A stretch of 56,945 nt of DNA from Oligoflexia bacterium (GCA_023701205.1 JAMPXJ010000030.1:1-56945), one strand, 5' to 3'; counted from the stretch's first letter, positions 42,796-52,664 are shown. Translations and numbers: made by a program. The notes: generated by a model from the letters alone, not told the origin.

Positions 42796-44675
42796 GGGCG
42801 CGCGCGCTGCTCGTTTTCGGACTGCTCGCCGCGGTCGTCTTCGGTCCCGTGTCCGCCCGCGCCAAGGCCCTCGAGCTGACCACGGCTTTCGAGCTTTCGC
42901 AGGAGCCGCTCTCCACCGAGAAGATCTGGAACCTCGATCCCGAGGAGCGCAATCCGCATCGCCAGCGCTGGGTCCTTCATCGCCAGGTGCGGCTCAAGGG
43001 GCTGGAGGCGCGCGCGCTTTCGGCCGGGAGCTTCGGAGTGCGGGCGGGGCTCCTGGAATCTCTGGCGCGTGGCTATCTGCGGCCCGAGGGGCCATGGTAC
43101 CGGCCTTGGACCGAATTTCCGTGCACGGCCGAGCCTCAGGAATGGTTCGCGCAGCAGGACGGAACGCGCACCGCGATCGAGGAAGGCGGAAAAGCCTGGA
43201 GCAAGCTGCTCCGCAAGCAGCTTCTCGCGCTCGAACTCAAGCTGGAACGCGTTCGCGAGTCCTCTGACTCGGCCGCGATCCGTCGCGCGCTGATGATCTA
43301 TGAGGAGTGGCTCAAGGCGCTCGAAGCCGAATGGCGCGAGATCTCGCGGGGGGAACTCCGCCGCGCGGAGTGGCGAGCCTATCAGGAAGCCGCGGTACGG
43401 TCCGGGCTCTGCAGGCAGGGCGGCGTCGGCCGTCTCACGGCGGCCGGAGCGGTGAGGCCGCCGCGCTGGGAGGCCCTGATGGAGAGCCCCGGAGCGGGGA
43501 GACCCGCGGCCTCGCCCACGCCGCCGCCCTGGAAGCCCCTCGTGCGCGCGCCCGCGCGACGCTGGGACGGTGTCTTTTCCGTGCGCCTGACCGTGGTGAT
43601 CGGGGCGAAGTCGCTTACCGGGCAATTCCTCCTGGATTCGGCGGCTCCCAAGAGTATCCTTTCTCCGGCCTGGCTGAGCTCGCAGGGCATGCTCCCCGCG
43701 CTCGTCGAAGTGCCGGGGGCACCCCTGGAAAAAGCGCGCCTCACCGGCCTCTCGGGTCTGGGCCCGCGCGGCTGGGTGGATCACGCGCGTTTGAGCGGGC
43801 ACGAGCTGGAGCTGACCGAGTTCGTGATTTATGATGTCGACCTTTTCGGGCCGCCCAAGCATCTCTCCTCCTGCTGCGACGGGATCCTGGGACAGGATTT
43901 CCTGCAGAAATTCGTAGTCGAGCTGCGGCCCGGTCCGCCCGCCGAAGTGCTGCTGTGGCCGCGCGAGGGATTCCGTTCTCCGCGCGAAGGGGATATCTGG
44001 GCCGAGGCCTCGCTCGGAAACGAAGTCCCCGAGAGCCGCTGCGAGGTGCGGTCGGAAGCGGATCCGTTCGGCAGCGCGGGTTCACGGCGTTTCGAGAGGG
44101 TTGGCTGGGGCACTGGCGTGACGGAGCCGCTGCTGGCGGGCGCCGGCGCGGCGCGGGTCCTGGAAGGAAGAAAAGCCGTCGCGGGCTGGAGCGTGGAATG
44201 CGGCTCCCGCATCATCGCGCGGCAGGTCGCGCTTCATGCCGGTTTGCGGGCGGGACCGACGGCCCGCCGTCGCGAGCTGACGGGGGTAGACCTGGTGGCG
44301 GGTATCCCGTTCCTGGCGCGAGGACCGGTCGTCTTCGATCTTCCGCACGGGCGCATCTGGTTCTCGCAAGAGGCGATTTCCTCTCCTGTCCTGGATAATC
44401 GCAGCGGGCTTGAAACCGTTTTCGAGCTTCGACGCGGGGAGCGCCGGCTCATTGTCCGGGCGATCCGTCCGAATTCACGCGCCGAGACCCTGCGCAAGGC
44501 GGGGCTGCGCCCGGGAATGCTCATCGAGCAGCTCGACTCCCGCCTGGTCGAGGAGATGGATCAATGGGAAGTCGACCAGCGCATGGCAGGCGCCTACGGC
44601 GACGAGGTGACCCTGCAATGGTCCGAAAGGAAGCGCGCGAAGATCGTTCCGTTCAAGGTCCGGGATCGGGAGTGA
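42792..44675 (+). CDS. Secreted retropepsin-like protein with C-terminal PDZ domain
   Basis: A 627-residue precursor with a signal peptide (cleavage near SARAKA). After a 200-residue helical region, residues of about 265-390 look like an aspartyl-protease-fold domain: FLLDSAAPKSIL (D282), then GILGQDFLQKF. A second half-domain with LTGVDLVAGIPFL follows. The catalytic triad is DSA instead of D[T/S]G, so activity is uncertain. A PDZ domain spans about 536-625. The gene overlaps hflX by 4 nt and overlaps the 3' end of truB by 23 nt on the opposite strand. Confidence 0.75.
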   Translation: MRARALLVFGLLAAVVFGPVSARAKALELTTAFELSQEPLSTEKIWNLDPEERNPHRQRWVLHRQVRLKGLEARALSAGSFGVRAGLLESLARGYLRPEGPWYRPWTEFPCTAEPQEWFAQQDGTRTAIEEGGKAWSKLLRKQLLALELKLERVRESSDSAAIRRALMIYEEWLKALEAEWREISRGELRRAEWRAYQEAAVRSGLCRQGGVGRLTAAGAVRPPRWEALMESPGAGRPAASPTPPPWKPLVRAPARRWDGVFSVRLTVVIGAKSLTGQFLLDSAAPKSILSPAWLSSQGMLPALVEVPGAPLEKARLTGLSGLGPRGWVDHARLSGHELELTEFVIYDVDLFGPPKHLSSCCDGILGQDFLQKFVVELRPGPPAEVLLWPREGFRSPREGDIWAEASLGNEVPESRCEVRSEADPFGSAGSRRFERVGWGTGVTEPLLAGAGAARVLEGRKAVAGWSVECGSRIIARQVALHAGLRAGPTARRRELTGVDLVAGIPFLARGPVVFDLPHGRIWFSQEAISSPVLDNRSGLETVFELRRGERRLIVRAIRPNSRAETLRKAGLRPGMLIEQLDSRLVEEMDQWEVDQRMAGAYGDEVTLQWSERKRAKIVPFKVRDRE

Positions 44676-45651
44676 AAACGCGCTCCAGGCTCAGCTGGCC
44701 CTGGGTGCGCTCGGCCACCGCGATGAGCGATCCCCGCGAGTAGATCGCCACGCGCCGCTCCGCCTCCGGTCCGGCCGCGGTCCGGGCGGGCCCGGGTTCC
44801 ACGCGCTTGAGGAGGTTGAAAAGCACGTTCTGCCGCCCTTCGAATAGCGCTCGCGCGTCCTCTTCGCTCGCTTCGGCGCGGTCGTAGCCTTCGAGCATCC
44901 GGTCGAAAGGAATCCAGCAAGGCAGTTCGTCCCATTCCTGTCCCGCCGCGACCGCCTGGTCGATCGCTTCGAGGGCGAGGGCGCTCTCCACCCGGAACGG
45001 TCCCGAGCCGGAGCGTCTCAATGCATCCAGCATCGCAACCGAGCCCAACAGCCGCGCGAGGTCCTGCGCGAGCGTGCGCACGTAGGTACCGGAGCTGCAG
45101 CGCAGTCGGAACCTCGCGCATGGCTTCTCGTAAGACAGGATCTCGAAGGAATAGAGCTGACAGGCTTTGGGTTCGCGCTCGACCTCCACTCCTTGGCGCG
45201 CGAGCTCGTAAAGGGGCCTGCCGTCCTTCTTTTTCGCAGAATGCATGGGCGGGGTCTGAAGATAGCTCTGCAGGGTGAGGCGGGTGGCGACTTCCTGGAT
45301 CTGCTCGCGCGAGGCGGGAACGTGCTCGGAACGCTCGGAAACCGGCGCGGTCGGATCCCCCGGTATCGTGGTCTCGCCGAAGCGGATCGTTCCTTCGTAT
45401 TCCTTTAGGGAGCCCAGGAAGTAGCGCGCGAGCTTCACCGCGCGGCCCGTGCAGACGACCAGAAGCCCCGTGGCGAAAGGATCCAGCGTCCCTCCGTGTC
45501 CCATCTTCGGCAGCTCGCTGCGCCGCGGACGGACTCCTGGATTCTGCCGCTCGGCAATCCGCCGCTGCAGGTGCTCGACGATGCCGAAAGAGGTGATGCC
45601 CGCGTGCTTGTCGATGAGAAAAGCCCCGTTCAGGGGCTTCTTGCTTTCCAT
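44653..45651 (-). CDS. truB: tRNA pseudouridine-55 synthase TruB
   Basis: It forms pseudouridine 55 in the T loop of tRNAs. The 332-residue protein has the catalytic motif GHGGTLDPFATG (D57), KLARYFLGSLKEYEG, and the SSGTYVRTLAQDL segment. The C-terminal part (about 245-332) extends beyond the core and probably holds a PUA-like domain. It is the last gene of the rimP operon; its 3' end overlaps the convergent PDZ gene. Confidence 0.96.
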   Translation of the reverse strand: MESKKPLNGAFLIDKHAGITSFGIVEHLQRRIAERQNPGVRPRRSELPKMGHGGTLDPFATGLLVVCTGRAVKLARYFLGSLKEYEGTIRFGETTIPGDPTAPVSERSEHVPASREQIQEVATRLTLQSYLQTPPMHSAKKKDGRPLYELARQGVEVEREPKACQLYSFEILSYEKPCARFRLRCSSGTYVRTLAQDLARLLGSVAMLDALRRSGSGPFRVESALALEAIDQAVAAGQEWDELPCWIPFDRMLEGYDRAEASEEDARALFEGRQNVLFNLLKRVEPGPARTAAGPEAERRVAIYSRGSLIAVAERTQGQLSLERVFTPDPGP

Positions 45652-45665
45652 CCGCAGCTCCTCGC

Positions 45666-46076
45666 TCAGCCGCTCGTGCCGGGCGACTCGTCCTTGATCT
45701 TCTTGAGAAGCTCGTTCACGCGGATCGTGTTCTCGTAGCCGCGGTCCTCCTTGAAGGCCAGCGTCGGAACATGGCGGACCGTGAGCACGCGGGCCAAGTG
45801 ACGGCGGAGGAACGGCGAAGCCGAGTTGAGCCCCTCGAGGCAGTCGCGCATCTTCTGGCGAAAAGCCTTTTCAGCCTCGGGCGGAAGCTCCGAGGCGTTC
45901 GCGAGCGAGGCTCCAAGCATCGTCACGTAGATGTTGGCATGACTTCCGTCATGCGCGACCTCCACCGAGGTGAAAGTCACGTTGGGAATCCTCGGATCCT
46001 TCAGCTCCCGGGGCACGACTACCGAAAGCTCCTCCTGGATCACCGCCTGCAAACGGGCCCTGCGCGTCTCCTGCAT
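45666..46076 (-). CDS. rbfA: 30S ribosome-binding factor A
   Basis: It assists maturation of the 16S rRNA 5' end. The 136-residue protein has the KH-like fold signatures: LQAVIQEELSVVV, DPRIPNVTFTSVEVAHDGSHANIYV and the C-terminal LAFKEDRGYENTIRVNELL. It lies between infB (6 nt) and truB (14 nt). Confidence 0.95.
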   Translation of the reverse strand: MQETRRARLQAVIQEELSVVVPRELKDPRIPNVTFTSVEVAHDGSHANIYVTMLGASLANASELPPEAEKAFRQKMRDCLEGLNSASPFLRRHLARVLTVRHVPTLAFKEDRGYENTIRVNELLKKIKDESPGTSG

Positions 46077-46082
46077 GGAGCG

Positions 46083-48857
46083 CTATTCCCCAAGCTCTGG
46101 CGTGACCATCTCGATCTGGAAGGCCTCGATGATATCGCCCGGCTTGACGTCGTTGTAGTTCTCGATCCCGATTCCGCACTCGTAGCCCGTGGCGACCTCC
46201 TTGGCGTCGTCCTTGAAGCGCTTGAGCGAGGACATCTTCCCTTCGAAGATGACGCGCGAGTCGCGCAGCAGGCGGACATTGGCGCCGCGGAGGATCTTGC
46301 CGTCGATGACCGCCGAGCCCGCGATCGTGCCGATCTTCGGGACCGTGAAGGTCTGGCGGACTTCCGCGCGACCCACGAACTTCTCGACCTTCTTCTTGTC
46401 GAGCAGGCCGGTCATGGACTTCTTGATGTCATCAAGCAGCTCATAAATGATGTTGTAGCACTTGATGTCCACGTGCTCGGCCTCGGCCACCTGGCGTGCC
46501 TTGGTCTCCGGACGGACGTTGAAGCCGATGATGATCGCGTTCGAAGCGGAGGCCAGCAGAACATCGCTCTCGGTGATGCCGCCCGGAGCCGCATGGATCA
46601 CGTTGACCTTCACCTTCTCGGTGGAGGATTTCACGAGGCTCTCGCGGATGGCTTCGACCGAGCCGAAGACGTCGGCCTTGAGGATCACGTCGAGCTGCTT
46701 GGACTCGCCGGCCTGGATCTTCGCGAAGAGCGCGTCAAGGCTGACCTTGCCCGGCGCCGCGGTTTTAGCGCGGTTCTTGTCGATGCGGTTCTCGGCGATC
46801 CGGCGGGCGTCCGCTTCGGTCGCGGTGACAGTGAAGCGCTCGCCCGCGTTGGGCACGCCCTCGAAGCCGAGGATCTCGACCGCGATTCCGGGGGTGGCCG
46901 ACTTGGCCATGCGGCCCTTGTCGTCCATGAGCGCCTTCACCTTTCCGGCGTACTGGCCGGAGACGATGGGATCGCCCACCTTCAGGGTGCCGCGGCTGAT
47001 CAGCACGCTGACCACAGGGCCGCGCCCCTTCTCGAGCCGGGCTTCGAGCACGGTGCCCGTTGCCGGGGCATCGGGGTTGCCCTTGAGGTCGAGGACCTCG
47101 GCCTGCAGCAGGATCGAGTCGAGCAGCTTGTCGATGTTGGTCCGCTTGAGCGCCGACACCGGGACGAACATGGTCTCACCGCCCCAATCCTCGGCCAGGA
47201 GGTTGAGCTCGGCCAGGCCCTGCTTGATCTTCTCGGGATTCGCGCCCGGCTTGTCGATCTTGTTGACCGCCACGATGATCGGCACCTTGGCCGCCTGCGC
47301 GTGGCTCAGGGCCTCGCGCGTCTGCGGCATCACGCCGTCATCGGCCGAGACGACGAGAATCACGATATCGGTGACGTTGGCGCCGCGCGCCCGCATCACG
47401 GTGAAAGCCTCGTGGCCCGGAGTGTCGATGAAGGTGATGAGCTTGCCGTTCTTCTCGACGGTATAGGCGCCGATGTGCTGGGTGATCCCGCCGGCTTCGC
47501 CCGCGGCCACGTTGGCCTCGCGGATCGAATCGAGGAGCGTGGTCTTGCCGTGATCGACGTGACCCATGATGGTGACCACGGGCGGGCGCGGCTGCAGATC
47601 CTCGGCTTTATCCTCGGTCGCCACCGCGGCGCCGAGCAGCGCATCCTCGTTGAAGGCCACGTTGCGGACCTCGAACTGGTATTCCTGCGCGACGAGCGTC
47701 GCGGTGTCGAAGTCGAGCGACTGGTTGATGGTCGCCATCTGCCCCATCCCCATGAGCTTGCGGATGACGTCCACCGCCTTCACGCTGAGCTGGTTGGCGA
47801 GGTCCTGGACCGTGATCGTTTCCTGCATTTCGACGACGCGTTTTTGAGCCTTGGCCACGGTGATTTTCGTTTTCCTGATCTCTTTCCCGATGGGAATCCT
47901 CTTCTTCTTGGGAAGGAAGACCATTTCCTTTTTGCGATAATCGGCGAAACGGACGTCCTCGGGCCGGATCTCGGCCTCGCGTCCGCCGCCGCCGCGCTTC
48001 TTCGCGGCTTCCTCCTCGGCCATCTGGTCGAGGTTTTCCTTCGTCATCTTGATGATGCGGAACTCTTTGTTCTCTCCTGCCGCGCCCGTGCCAGGACGCA
48101 CGACGGGCTTCACGGGAGAAACGGTAGCCGGCTTGATCATCGGCTTGGGCGGAAGCGGTGTAGGCTCCACGATCTTCAGGATGCTCTTGCGAGGAGGTGC
48201 CACCGGCCGGGTGAAGGGCGCGATGGGCGGTCTCTTCGGCTTGGCTTCGGTTCCGGGAGCCGGCTCCGAGGCAGGTGCGCCGGCAGCGGGACTGGCGGAT
48301 TGCTCGGTGGGCTCCTGGGCTTCGGACGCCTGGAAAACGGGCTCTTCGCTGACTTCGGTCGTCTGCAGGGGAGCTTCGGCCTGAGCTTCGGCTTCGCCCT
48401 CGAAGTCTTCGCTCGTCAGCGCGGACGGAGCGCCCTCGCTGACGAATTCCTCGGTCGGAACCGAAGGATGATAGGCCGGCGTCTCCTGGACGATTCCGCC
48501 CTGAGAGGTCACCGTTTCGGTCAGCCCGTCGGACTTGATCCGGCGCCGGATGATGGGCGAGTGGTGCTTCTCGCCTACGGGACCGGTTTCGACCGGAGCA
48601 GCCGTGGCACCCGCCGCGGGAACCTCGACCGCCTTTTTCTTGGTCCGGGTTGCCGTCTTTTTCGCGGGTTTCGCGCCCGAGTCTTTGGACGGACCCTTGA
48701 GTGAGCTTCGCGCCAGATGCGCCTGCTCGGGCGAGAGCTCGCTCATATGGCTCTTCACGTTGATGTTGAGCGCCTTGAGCTTGTCGACCAGGGCCAAGGG
48801 AGGCATTCCCAATTCCTTGGCCAGCTGCAGGACCATGACGGTTTCTTGTTCAGACAT
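46083..48857 (-). CDS. infB: Translation initiation factor IF-2
   Basis: It delivers fMet-tRNA to the 30S subunit. The 924-residue protein has an N-terminal IF2_N domain ([23 protein letters not shown]), a long Pro/Ala/Glu-rich linker (about 60-280), a second IF2_N-type helical domain (about 330-400), then the G domain with G1 [10 protein letters not shown]3 DTPGHEAF and G4 NKIDKP, and domains II-IV. The initiator tRNA at 262-338 is its substrate. It follows nusA by 30 nt. Confidence 0.97.
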   Translation of the reverse strand: MSEQETVMVLQLAKELGMPPLALVDKLKALNINVKSHMSELSPEQAHLARSSLKGPSKDSGAKPAKKTATRTKKKAVEVPAAGATAAPVETGPVGEKHHSPIIRRRIKSDGLTETVTSQGGIVQETPAYHPSVPTEEFVSEGAPSALTSEDFEGEAEAQAEAPLQTTEVSEEPVFQASEAQEPTEQSASPAAGAPASEPAPGTEAKPKRPPIAPFTRPVAPPRKSILKIVEPTPLPPKPMIKPATVSPVKPVVRPGTGAAGENKEFRIIKMTKENLDQMAEEEAAKKRGGGGREAEIRPEDVRFADYRKKEMVFLPKKKRIPIGKEIRKTKITVAKAQKRVVEMQETITVQDLANQLSVKAVDVIRKLMGMGQMATINQSLDFDTATLVAQEYQFEVRNVAFNEDALLGAAVATEDKAEDLQPRPPVVTIMGHVDHGKTTLLDSIREANVAAGEAGGITQHIGAYTVEKNGKLITFIDTPGHEAFTVMRARGANVTDIVILVVSADDGVMPQTREALSHAQAAKVPIIVAVNKIDKPGANPEKIKQGLAELNLLAEDWGGETMFVPVSALKRTNIDKLLDSILLQAEVLDLKGNPDAPATGTVLEARLEKGRGPVVSVLISRGTLKVGDPIVSGQYAGKVKALMDDKGRMAKSATPGIAVEILGFEGVPNAGERFTVTATEADARRIAENRIDKNRAKTAAPGKVSLDALFAKIQAGESKQLDVILKADVFGSVEAIRESLVKSSTEKVKVNVIHAAPGGITESDVLLASASNAIIIGFNVRPETKARQVAEAEHVDIKCYNIIYELLDDIKKSMTGLLDKKKVEKFVGRAEVRQTFTVPKIGTIAGSAVIDGKILRGANVRLLRDSRVIFEGKMSSLKRFKDDAKEVATGYECGIGIENYNDVKPGDIIEAFQIEMVTPELGE

Positions 48858-48887
48858 TCAATCGTCTCCGAATTTCTCTTTCCTTGC

Positions 48888-50324
48888 TTACTGCTTGTCT
48901 TCGGTGCTGTTCGGGGCAACCGCGCCCTTCCCATTGGAGGGACCGTCGCCTTCCGCCTTGCGCATCATCTCGCGGAGGCGCTCCTCGGCGAGAGCCTTGG
49001 CATCCTTCGCGGCGGGCTGCGCGGTGAAGCTGCCCTTGCCGTCATCCGCCGGCGTGGCGGCGAGGATATCCCCAGCCTTTTCGACGACCGCCGCGGCCCC
49101 GGCCTTGAGTTTCTCCGCGGCTTCGCTCGACTCGTAACCCGGGATCTTCAGAAGATTCTCGATCGGGGCATCGGCCACCTGGCGTACGTTGAGGTAGCCG
49201 GCCTGGTAGATCGCCTGGGCCAGAGTCTCGTTCACGCCATCGATGTGCTGGAGGTTGAAGATGGCTTCCGCGGTCCGCTTCTGGAGCTTGGACTTGGAGA
49301 TGATGTCCAGACGCCAGCCCGTCAGCTGCGCCGCCAGGCGGACGTTCTGTCCTTTGCGGCCGATCGCCAGCGAGAGCTGGTCGTCCTCCACCATGATCTC
49401 CATCGTGCGGTTGCGCTCGTCGACGCGGATCGAGGAGATCTCTGCCGGCGCCAGCGCGGAGCGGACGAACATCATGGGGTTATCCGACCACGGGATGATG
49501 TCGATCTTCTCGCCCTTGAGCTCCTGGATGACGTTCTGGACGCGGATGCCTTTCATGCCGACGCAGGCGCCGACCGGATCGACGTCACGATCCTTGGAAA
49601 CGACCGCGATCTTCGAACGGGCGCCCGGCTCACGGGCGCAGAGCTTGATCTCGACGATGCCTTCGCGGATCTCCGGAACCTCGACCTCGAAGAGCTTCAT
49701 GAGGTAGCGCGGCGAGGTGCGCGAGAGATAGAGCTGCGGGCCGCGCGTCGTCATCGTGACGTCGCCCAGGTAGGCCTGCACGCGATCGCCCGGCTTGAAC
49801 TGCTCGCCCGGGATGATCTCGTTGCGGGGCAGGAGGGCGTCCGTCTTGCCGAGGTCGATCACGAGGTTGCCGCGCTCCACGCGCCGGGCGATACCCGTGA
49901 TGATCTCGCCCTTGCGATGGATGTACTCGTTGAAGATGATCTCGCGCTCGGCGTCGCGCACCTTCTGGAAGATGACCTGCTTGGCGGTCTGCGCGTCGAT
50001 GCGGCCGAAGTCCACGCCTTCGACCTTGATGCCGAGCTCGTCGCCGACGACGGCCTCGGGGTCCAGCTTGCGTGCCTCCTGCAGGTCGATCTCCTCGGAC
50101 TCCTCGAGCATCTCGGGCTCGCTGTCGACGACCTTTTTGAAGAGGAACAGATCGATCTCGCCGGTCTCGTGGTTATAGTGCGCCTCGAGCACGGCGTTCA
50201 TGCCGTACTTCTTCTGGGCGGCCATGAGGATGGCCTGCTCCAGCGCGCTGATGATAATCTCTCTCTTGATCCCGCGGTCCTTGCCAACGGCTTCGATTAC
50301 GCGGCTGAGTTCCGAAGAGTTCAT
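48888..50324 (-). CDS. nusA: Transcription termination/antitermination factor NusA
   Basis: It modulates pausing, termination and antitermination of RNA polymerase. The 478-residue protein has the N-terminal RNAP-binding domain (about 1-130), an S1 domain, two KH domains (ARSKIAVVSKDRDVDPVGACVG and LAIGRKGQNVRLAAQLTGW) and one helix-hairpin-helix-type repeat near the end, followed by an Ala/Glu/Lys-rich tail. Its ATG overlaps the rimP stop (4 nt). Confidence 0.97.
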   Translation of the reverse strand: MNSSELSRVIEAVGKDRGIKREIIISALEQAILMAAQKKYGMNAVLEAHYNHETGEIDLFLFKKVVDSEPEMLEESEEIDLQEARKLDPEAVVGDELGIKVEGVDFGRIDAQTAKQVIFQKVRDAEREIIFNEYIHRKGEIITGIARRVERGNLVIDLGKTDALLPRNEIIPGEQFKPGDRVQAYLGDVTMTTRGPQLYLSRTSPRYLMKLFEVEVPEIREGIVEIKLCAREPGARSKIAVVSKDRDVDPVGACVGMKGIRVQNVIQELKGEKIDIIPWSDNPMMFVRSALAPAEISSIRVDERNRTMEIMVEDDQLSLAIGRKGQNVRLAAQLTGWRLDIISKSKLQKRTAEAIFNLQHIDGVNETLAQAIYQAGYLNVRQVADAPIENLLKIPGYESSEAAEKLKAGAAAVVEKAGDILAATPADDGKGSFTAQPAAKDAKALAEERLREMMRKAEGDGPSNGKGAVAPNSTEDKQ

Positions 50325-51019
50325 GGTCTCGCTCTCTTTCCTTTTTTCCCGGGCTCGCCCTCGGCCGCGATATCGAACGCCGGCTCGAGGTTCGCCTTCG
50401 ATATGAGGGGAAGGGGAATGGTGACTTCCTCCGCTCCGCTCATGCCTTTCGGGTGCGCCCGCGAGGCTGGCTCGCCGGCGTCTGTTTTGACGTCCTTGTG
50501 TTTGTCACGCGCCTTCTTCGCCGACTTTTTGTCGGCACTCCCTGAGGGCACGGCCAGAAGAACCCGGTTGTCGCGGAATCCCGAGAGGGTTCCGAGGAAA
50601 TTCTTCTGTTTCGGGTTGCTGAGCTGATAGGCGAGGTTGCCCAGCTCCTCGCCCGTCAGCGGGCGAAATACGTGAATCCTGGCTTCCTTCCCGGCGAAGC
50701 GCTCGAAATCCTTCGGCGTGCGCAGCGGGCGCTCGATTCCGGGCGAGGAAACCTCCAGCTCGTAGGCGCCGTGGAAGACGGCTTCGATCTCGGGAATCCG
50801 GTCCAACGGCTCATCGAGGGCACGCGTGACCTTGACGCAATCCTCGATTCCGACGGTCTTCGCTTCTTTGTCCGCCGTTTCCCAATCGAAATCGATGAAA
50901 AGCCGGAGCGTCTTCTGCCGGCCCAGTTGAACCTCGAGATGCACGATCTCATAGCCCATAGGGGCAATCAGTGGAGTGATCAGCTGAATGAGTCTTTCTG
51001 TCAGGTTCGGTTCTGTCAT
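50321..51019 (-). CDS. rimP: Ribosome maturation factor RimP with lysine-rich insert
   Basis: It is needed for 30S assembly. The core is clear: ITPLIAPMGYEIVHLEVQLGRQKTLRLFID and YELEVSSPGIERPLRTPKDF. At 232 residues it exceeds the usual 150-160; a Lys/Asp/Ala-rich insert (about 160-185) and a basic end follow the start of the SH3-like domain. It is the first gene of the rimP-nusA-infB-rbfA-truB operon and lies behind an attenuator-like leader. Confidence 0.94.
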   Translation of the reverse strand: MTEPNLTERLIQLITPLIAPMGYEIVHLEVQLGRQKTLRLFIDFDWETADKEAKTVGIEDCVKVTRALDEPLDRIPEIEAVFHGAYELEVSSPGIERPLRTPKDFERFAGKEARIHVFRPLTGEELGNLAYQLSNPKQKNFLGTLSGFRDNRVLLAVPSGSADKKSAKKARDKHKDVKTDAGEPASRAHPKGMSGAEEVTIPLPLISKANLEPAFDIAAEGEPGKKGKRARP

Positions 51020-51039
51020 CTTTTTTGCGCTTGTGGCTC

Positions 51040-51100
51040 TTTCCAGGCCTGGGCAAAAAAAAAGCGGGCTTGTGGCCCACCTTCTTGTGTGACCTGGAAA
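51040..51100 (-). ncRNA. rimP leader with attenuator-like terminator
   Basis: On the minus strand a 6-bp GC stem (51064-51069 with 51075-51080, loop 51070-51074, one G:U pair) is followed by nine Ts (complement of 51055-51063). It lies 35 nt upstream of the rimP ATG. An outer stem (51040-51047 with 51093-51100, 8 bp) encloses it, and a self-complementary ccaggcctgg (51043-51052) competes with that stem. Premature terminators before rimP are known in other proteobacteria (Rfam rimP leader). Confidence 0.7.
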
Positions 51101-51190
51101 CTAGGACCTTTGATAGCATAGACTTACGTCAAATCAAATGGGATTTCCCCGTTGACAGGGGCAATGGTGCCTGCTCCAATCGATTAAGGC

Positions 51191-52015
51191 ATGAGATTCT
51201 CCACGGTGCTTTCTCCGCTGCTCGCCCTGATCGTCCTCGAGATGGCGCTCCCGCGGCCGCTCGTTCTTGCCGCCGAACCCGGGCCCGGGCTCGAGGTCCT
51301 TTGGTCATCCTCTTCGGAAACACGGTCCCTGAAAAGCTGGCCGGAACTGGAACTGCTGCGGCTCAAGTCCCGCGCGGTTCAGGAGCAGGATCCGATCACC
51401 GGCAAGATTTCGAAATGGAATGGGATTCCACTCTCCCGCCTGATCGACGAGGCGCTCGAAAAGTTGACCGTCGAGCAAAAGGCTCAGATCGATCTGGTGG
51501 TTTTCAGGAACGCCGAGGGCGGACAGGCGCTCGTGCCGCGTTACGTCATCAGTCGTTATCCGCTGATCCTGGGAACTCATCGGCAGGGAAGTCGCATCGA
51601 GGGCGGCCTGACGGTCGTCGTGCCCCTGACTTCGGCGCCCAAGATCCAGTCGGAAGGACTGCCGCTGGGAACGTATGCCTTGGACAAGCTGACTCTGATC
51701 GAGCTGACGAGCTATTCCAACCGTTTCAGCGGGCTTTTTCTGAAACGTCGGACCGATCCCGCCGCGATCCGGGGCGAGACGATGTTCGTGCGCAACTGCA
51801 TTTCCTGTCATTCCGAAACCCGAGGCAAGCCGCTCCCTCCGGTCGTGGAAGCTCGCTCGCTCGCCTCCTTGGGACACCCGGCCGCGACCGGCGTTCCGCG
51901 CTTGAGCGAGCGCGATGCGCGCGCCCTGGCAAGTTACCTGGAAGCCTTCCGTAGCGAGAATCCCCGGACCGGGACCACGCCCCGGAATGTCGCGGGAAAC
52001 GTGACGGATAGCTGA
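51191..52015 (+). CDS. Exported c-type cytochrome-like protein
   Basis: A 274-residue precursor with a signal peptide (LLALIVLEMALPRPLVLAAE). A haem-binding motif CISCH (about residues 203-207) sits in a short C-terminal cytochrome c domain; a possible Met axial ligand is not obvious. The N-terminal domain (about 40-180) contains a WNGIPLSRLIDEAL segment that recalls the oxidoreductase molybdopterin-binding fold, without visible cofactor ligands. It probably transfers electrons in the periplasm. It is divergent from rimP and converges with the next gene, 1 nt apart. Confidence 0.75.
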   Translation: MRFSTVLSPLLALIVLEMALPRPLVLAAEPGPGLEVLWSSSSETRSLKSWPELELLRLKSRAVQEQDPITGKISKWNGIPLSRLIDEALEKLTVEQKAQIDLVVFRNAEGGQALVPRYVISRYPLILGTHRQGSRIEGGLTVVVPLTSAPKIQSEGLPLGTYALDKLTLIELTSYSNRFSGLFLKRRTDPAAIRGETMFVRNCISCHSETRGKPLPPVVEARSLASLGHPAATGVPRLSERDARALASYLEAFRSENPRTGTTPRNVAGNVTDS

Positions 52016-52016
52016 C

Positions 52017-52580
52017 TCAGCGGTTTTTCGCGTTTTTTGGGGGAGCTTTCGGGTTTCCCGGAAAAACCAGTTCCTTGGGGACCGCGCTTCCGTCGAGTAC
52101 CCACTCAGGACGGTCGCTTCCGTTTTGTCGCACGGATTTTGAGCCGCCCGTGAAGGAGCCGGAACCAGAGGTCAAGGCACGCCCGCCTTGCGTGCCTTCG
52201 CTCTCCGGGGCGCCCTCGACGTCCGGATCGGTATCCGGGTCGTTCGTCGTGTCGATTTCGACGAGGGACTCTTCATGCAAATCGGAAGCGTTCTGGACCT
52301 GGCCATCGGGAAGGTAAGCCTTATTGTAAATCAGGCTTTTTTCCTCCTCGTGCTTGCGATGGACGGCCTGGGACAGGCGATCCTGCGCGACGCCGATGGA
52401 AGCCTTTGTCGCAGCGGTCTTTGCGCCGTCAGCGGAAACCATGGCCTTGACCTGCTCATTGAGCGCGCGCGTGAGCGCACCTTGGGCTTTGAGTACCTCG
52501 CGATCCGGCTCGGCTGCGAGAGCGCTGGAGATAAAAACCAAAGAAATCATATTGATATAATAGTATTTCCGGGAATGCAT
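52017..52580 (-). CDS. Secreted protein, unrecognised
   Basis: A 187-residue precursor. ATG 52580 gives a signal peptide (YINMISLVFISSALAAE) and has AAGGA about 8 nt upstream; an upstream ATG at 52634 would put extra residues before it. The mature part has a helical, charged region (about 25-95), then an Asp/Glu/Pro- and Gly/Ser-rich disordered stretch. No cysteines. The function is unknown. It is divergent from the cysteine-rich protein gene. Confidence 0.68.
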   Translation of the reverse strand: MHSRKYYYINMISLVFISSALAAEPDREVLKAQGALTRALNEQVKAMVSADGAKTAATKASIGVAQDRLSQAVHRKHEEEKSLIYNKAYLPDGQVQNASDLHEESLVEIDTTNDPDTDPDVEGAPESEGTQGGRALTSGSGSFTGGSKSVRQNGSDRPEWVLDGSAVPKELVFPGNPKAPPKNAKNR

Positions 52581-52608
52581 TCGGGCTTCCTTTAGTATTT
52601 GATTACTA

Positions 52609-52637
52609 TTGTCAAATAATCCTGATTCGTTCACAAT
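52609..52637 (+). promoter_or_regulatory. Candidate sigma-70 promoter for the cysteine-rich exported protein
   Basis: TTGTCA (52609-52614), a 17-bp spacer and CACAAT (52632-52637) lie 27 bp before ATG 52665, in the most AT-rich stretch of this region. The match is fair (5/6 and 4/6). The gap also has to serve the divergent gene. Confidence 0.45.
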
Positions 52638-52664
52638 AAAAAAATAGGGGCAGGGGGATCTTTC

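Noticed and set aside
45771..48704. 977-codon plus-strand frame opposite infB
   Set aside because: His/Asp/Leu/Val-rich antisense shadow of infB, typical of high-GC DNA.
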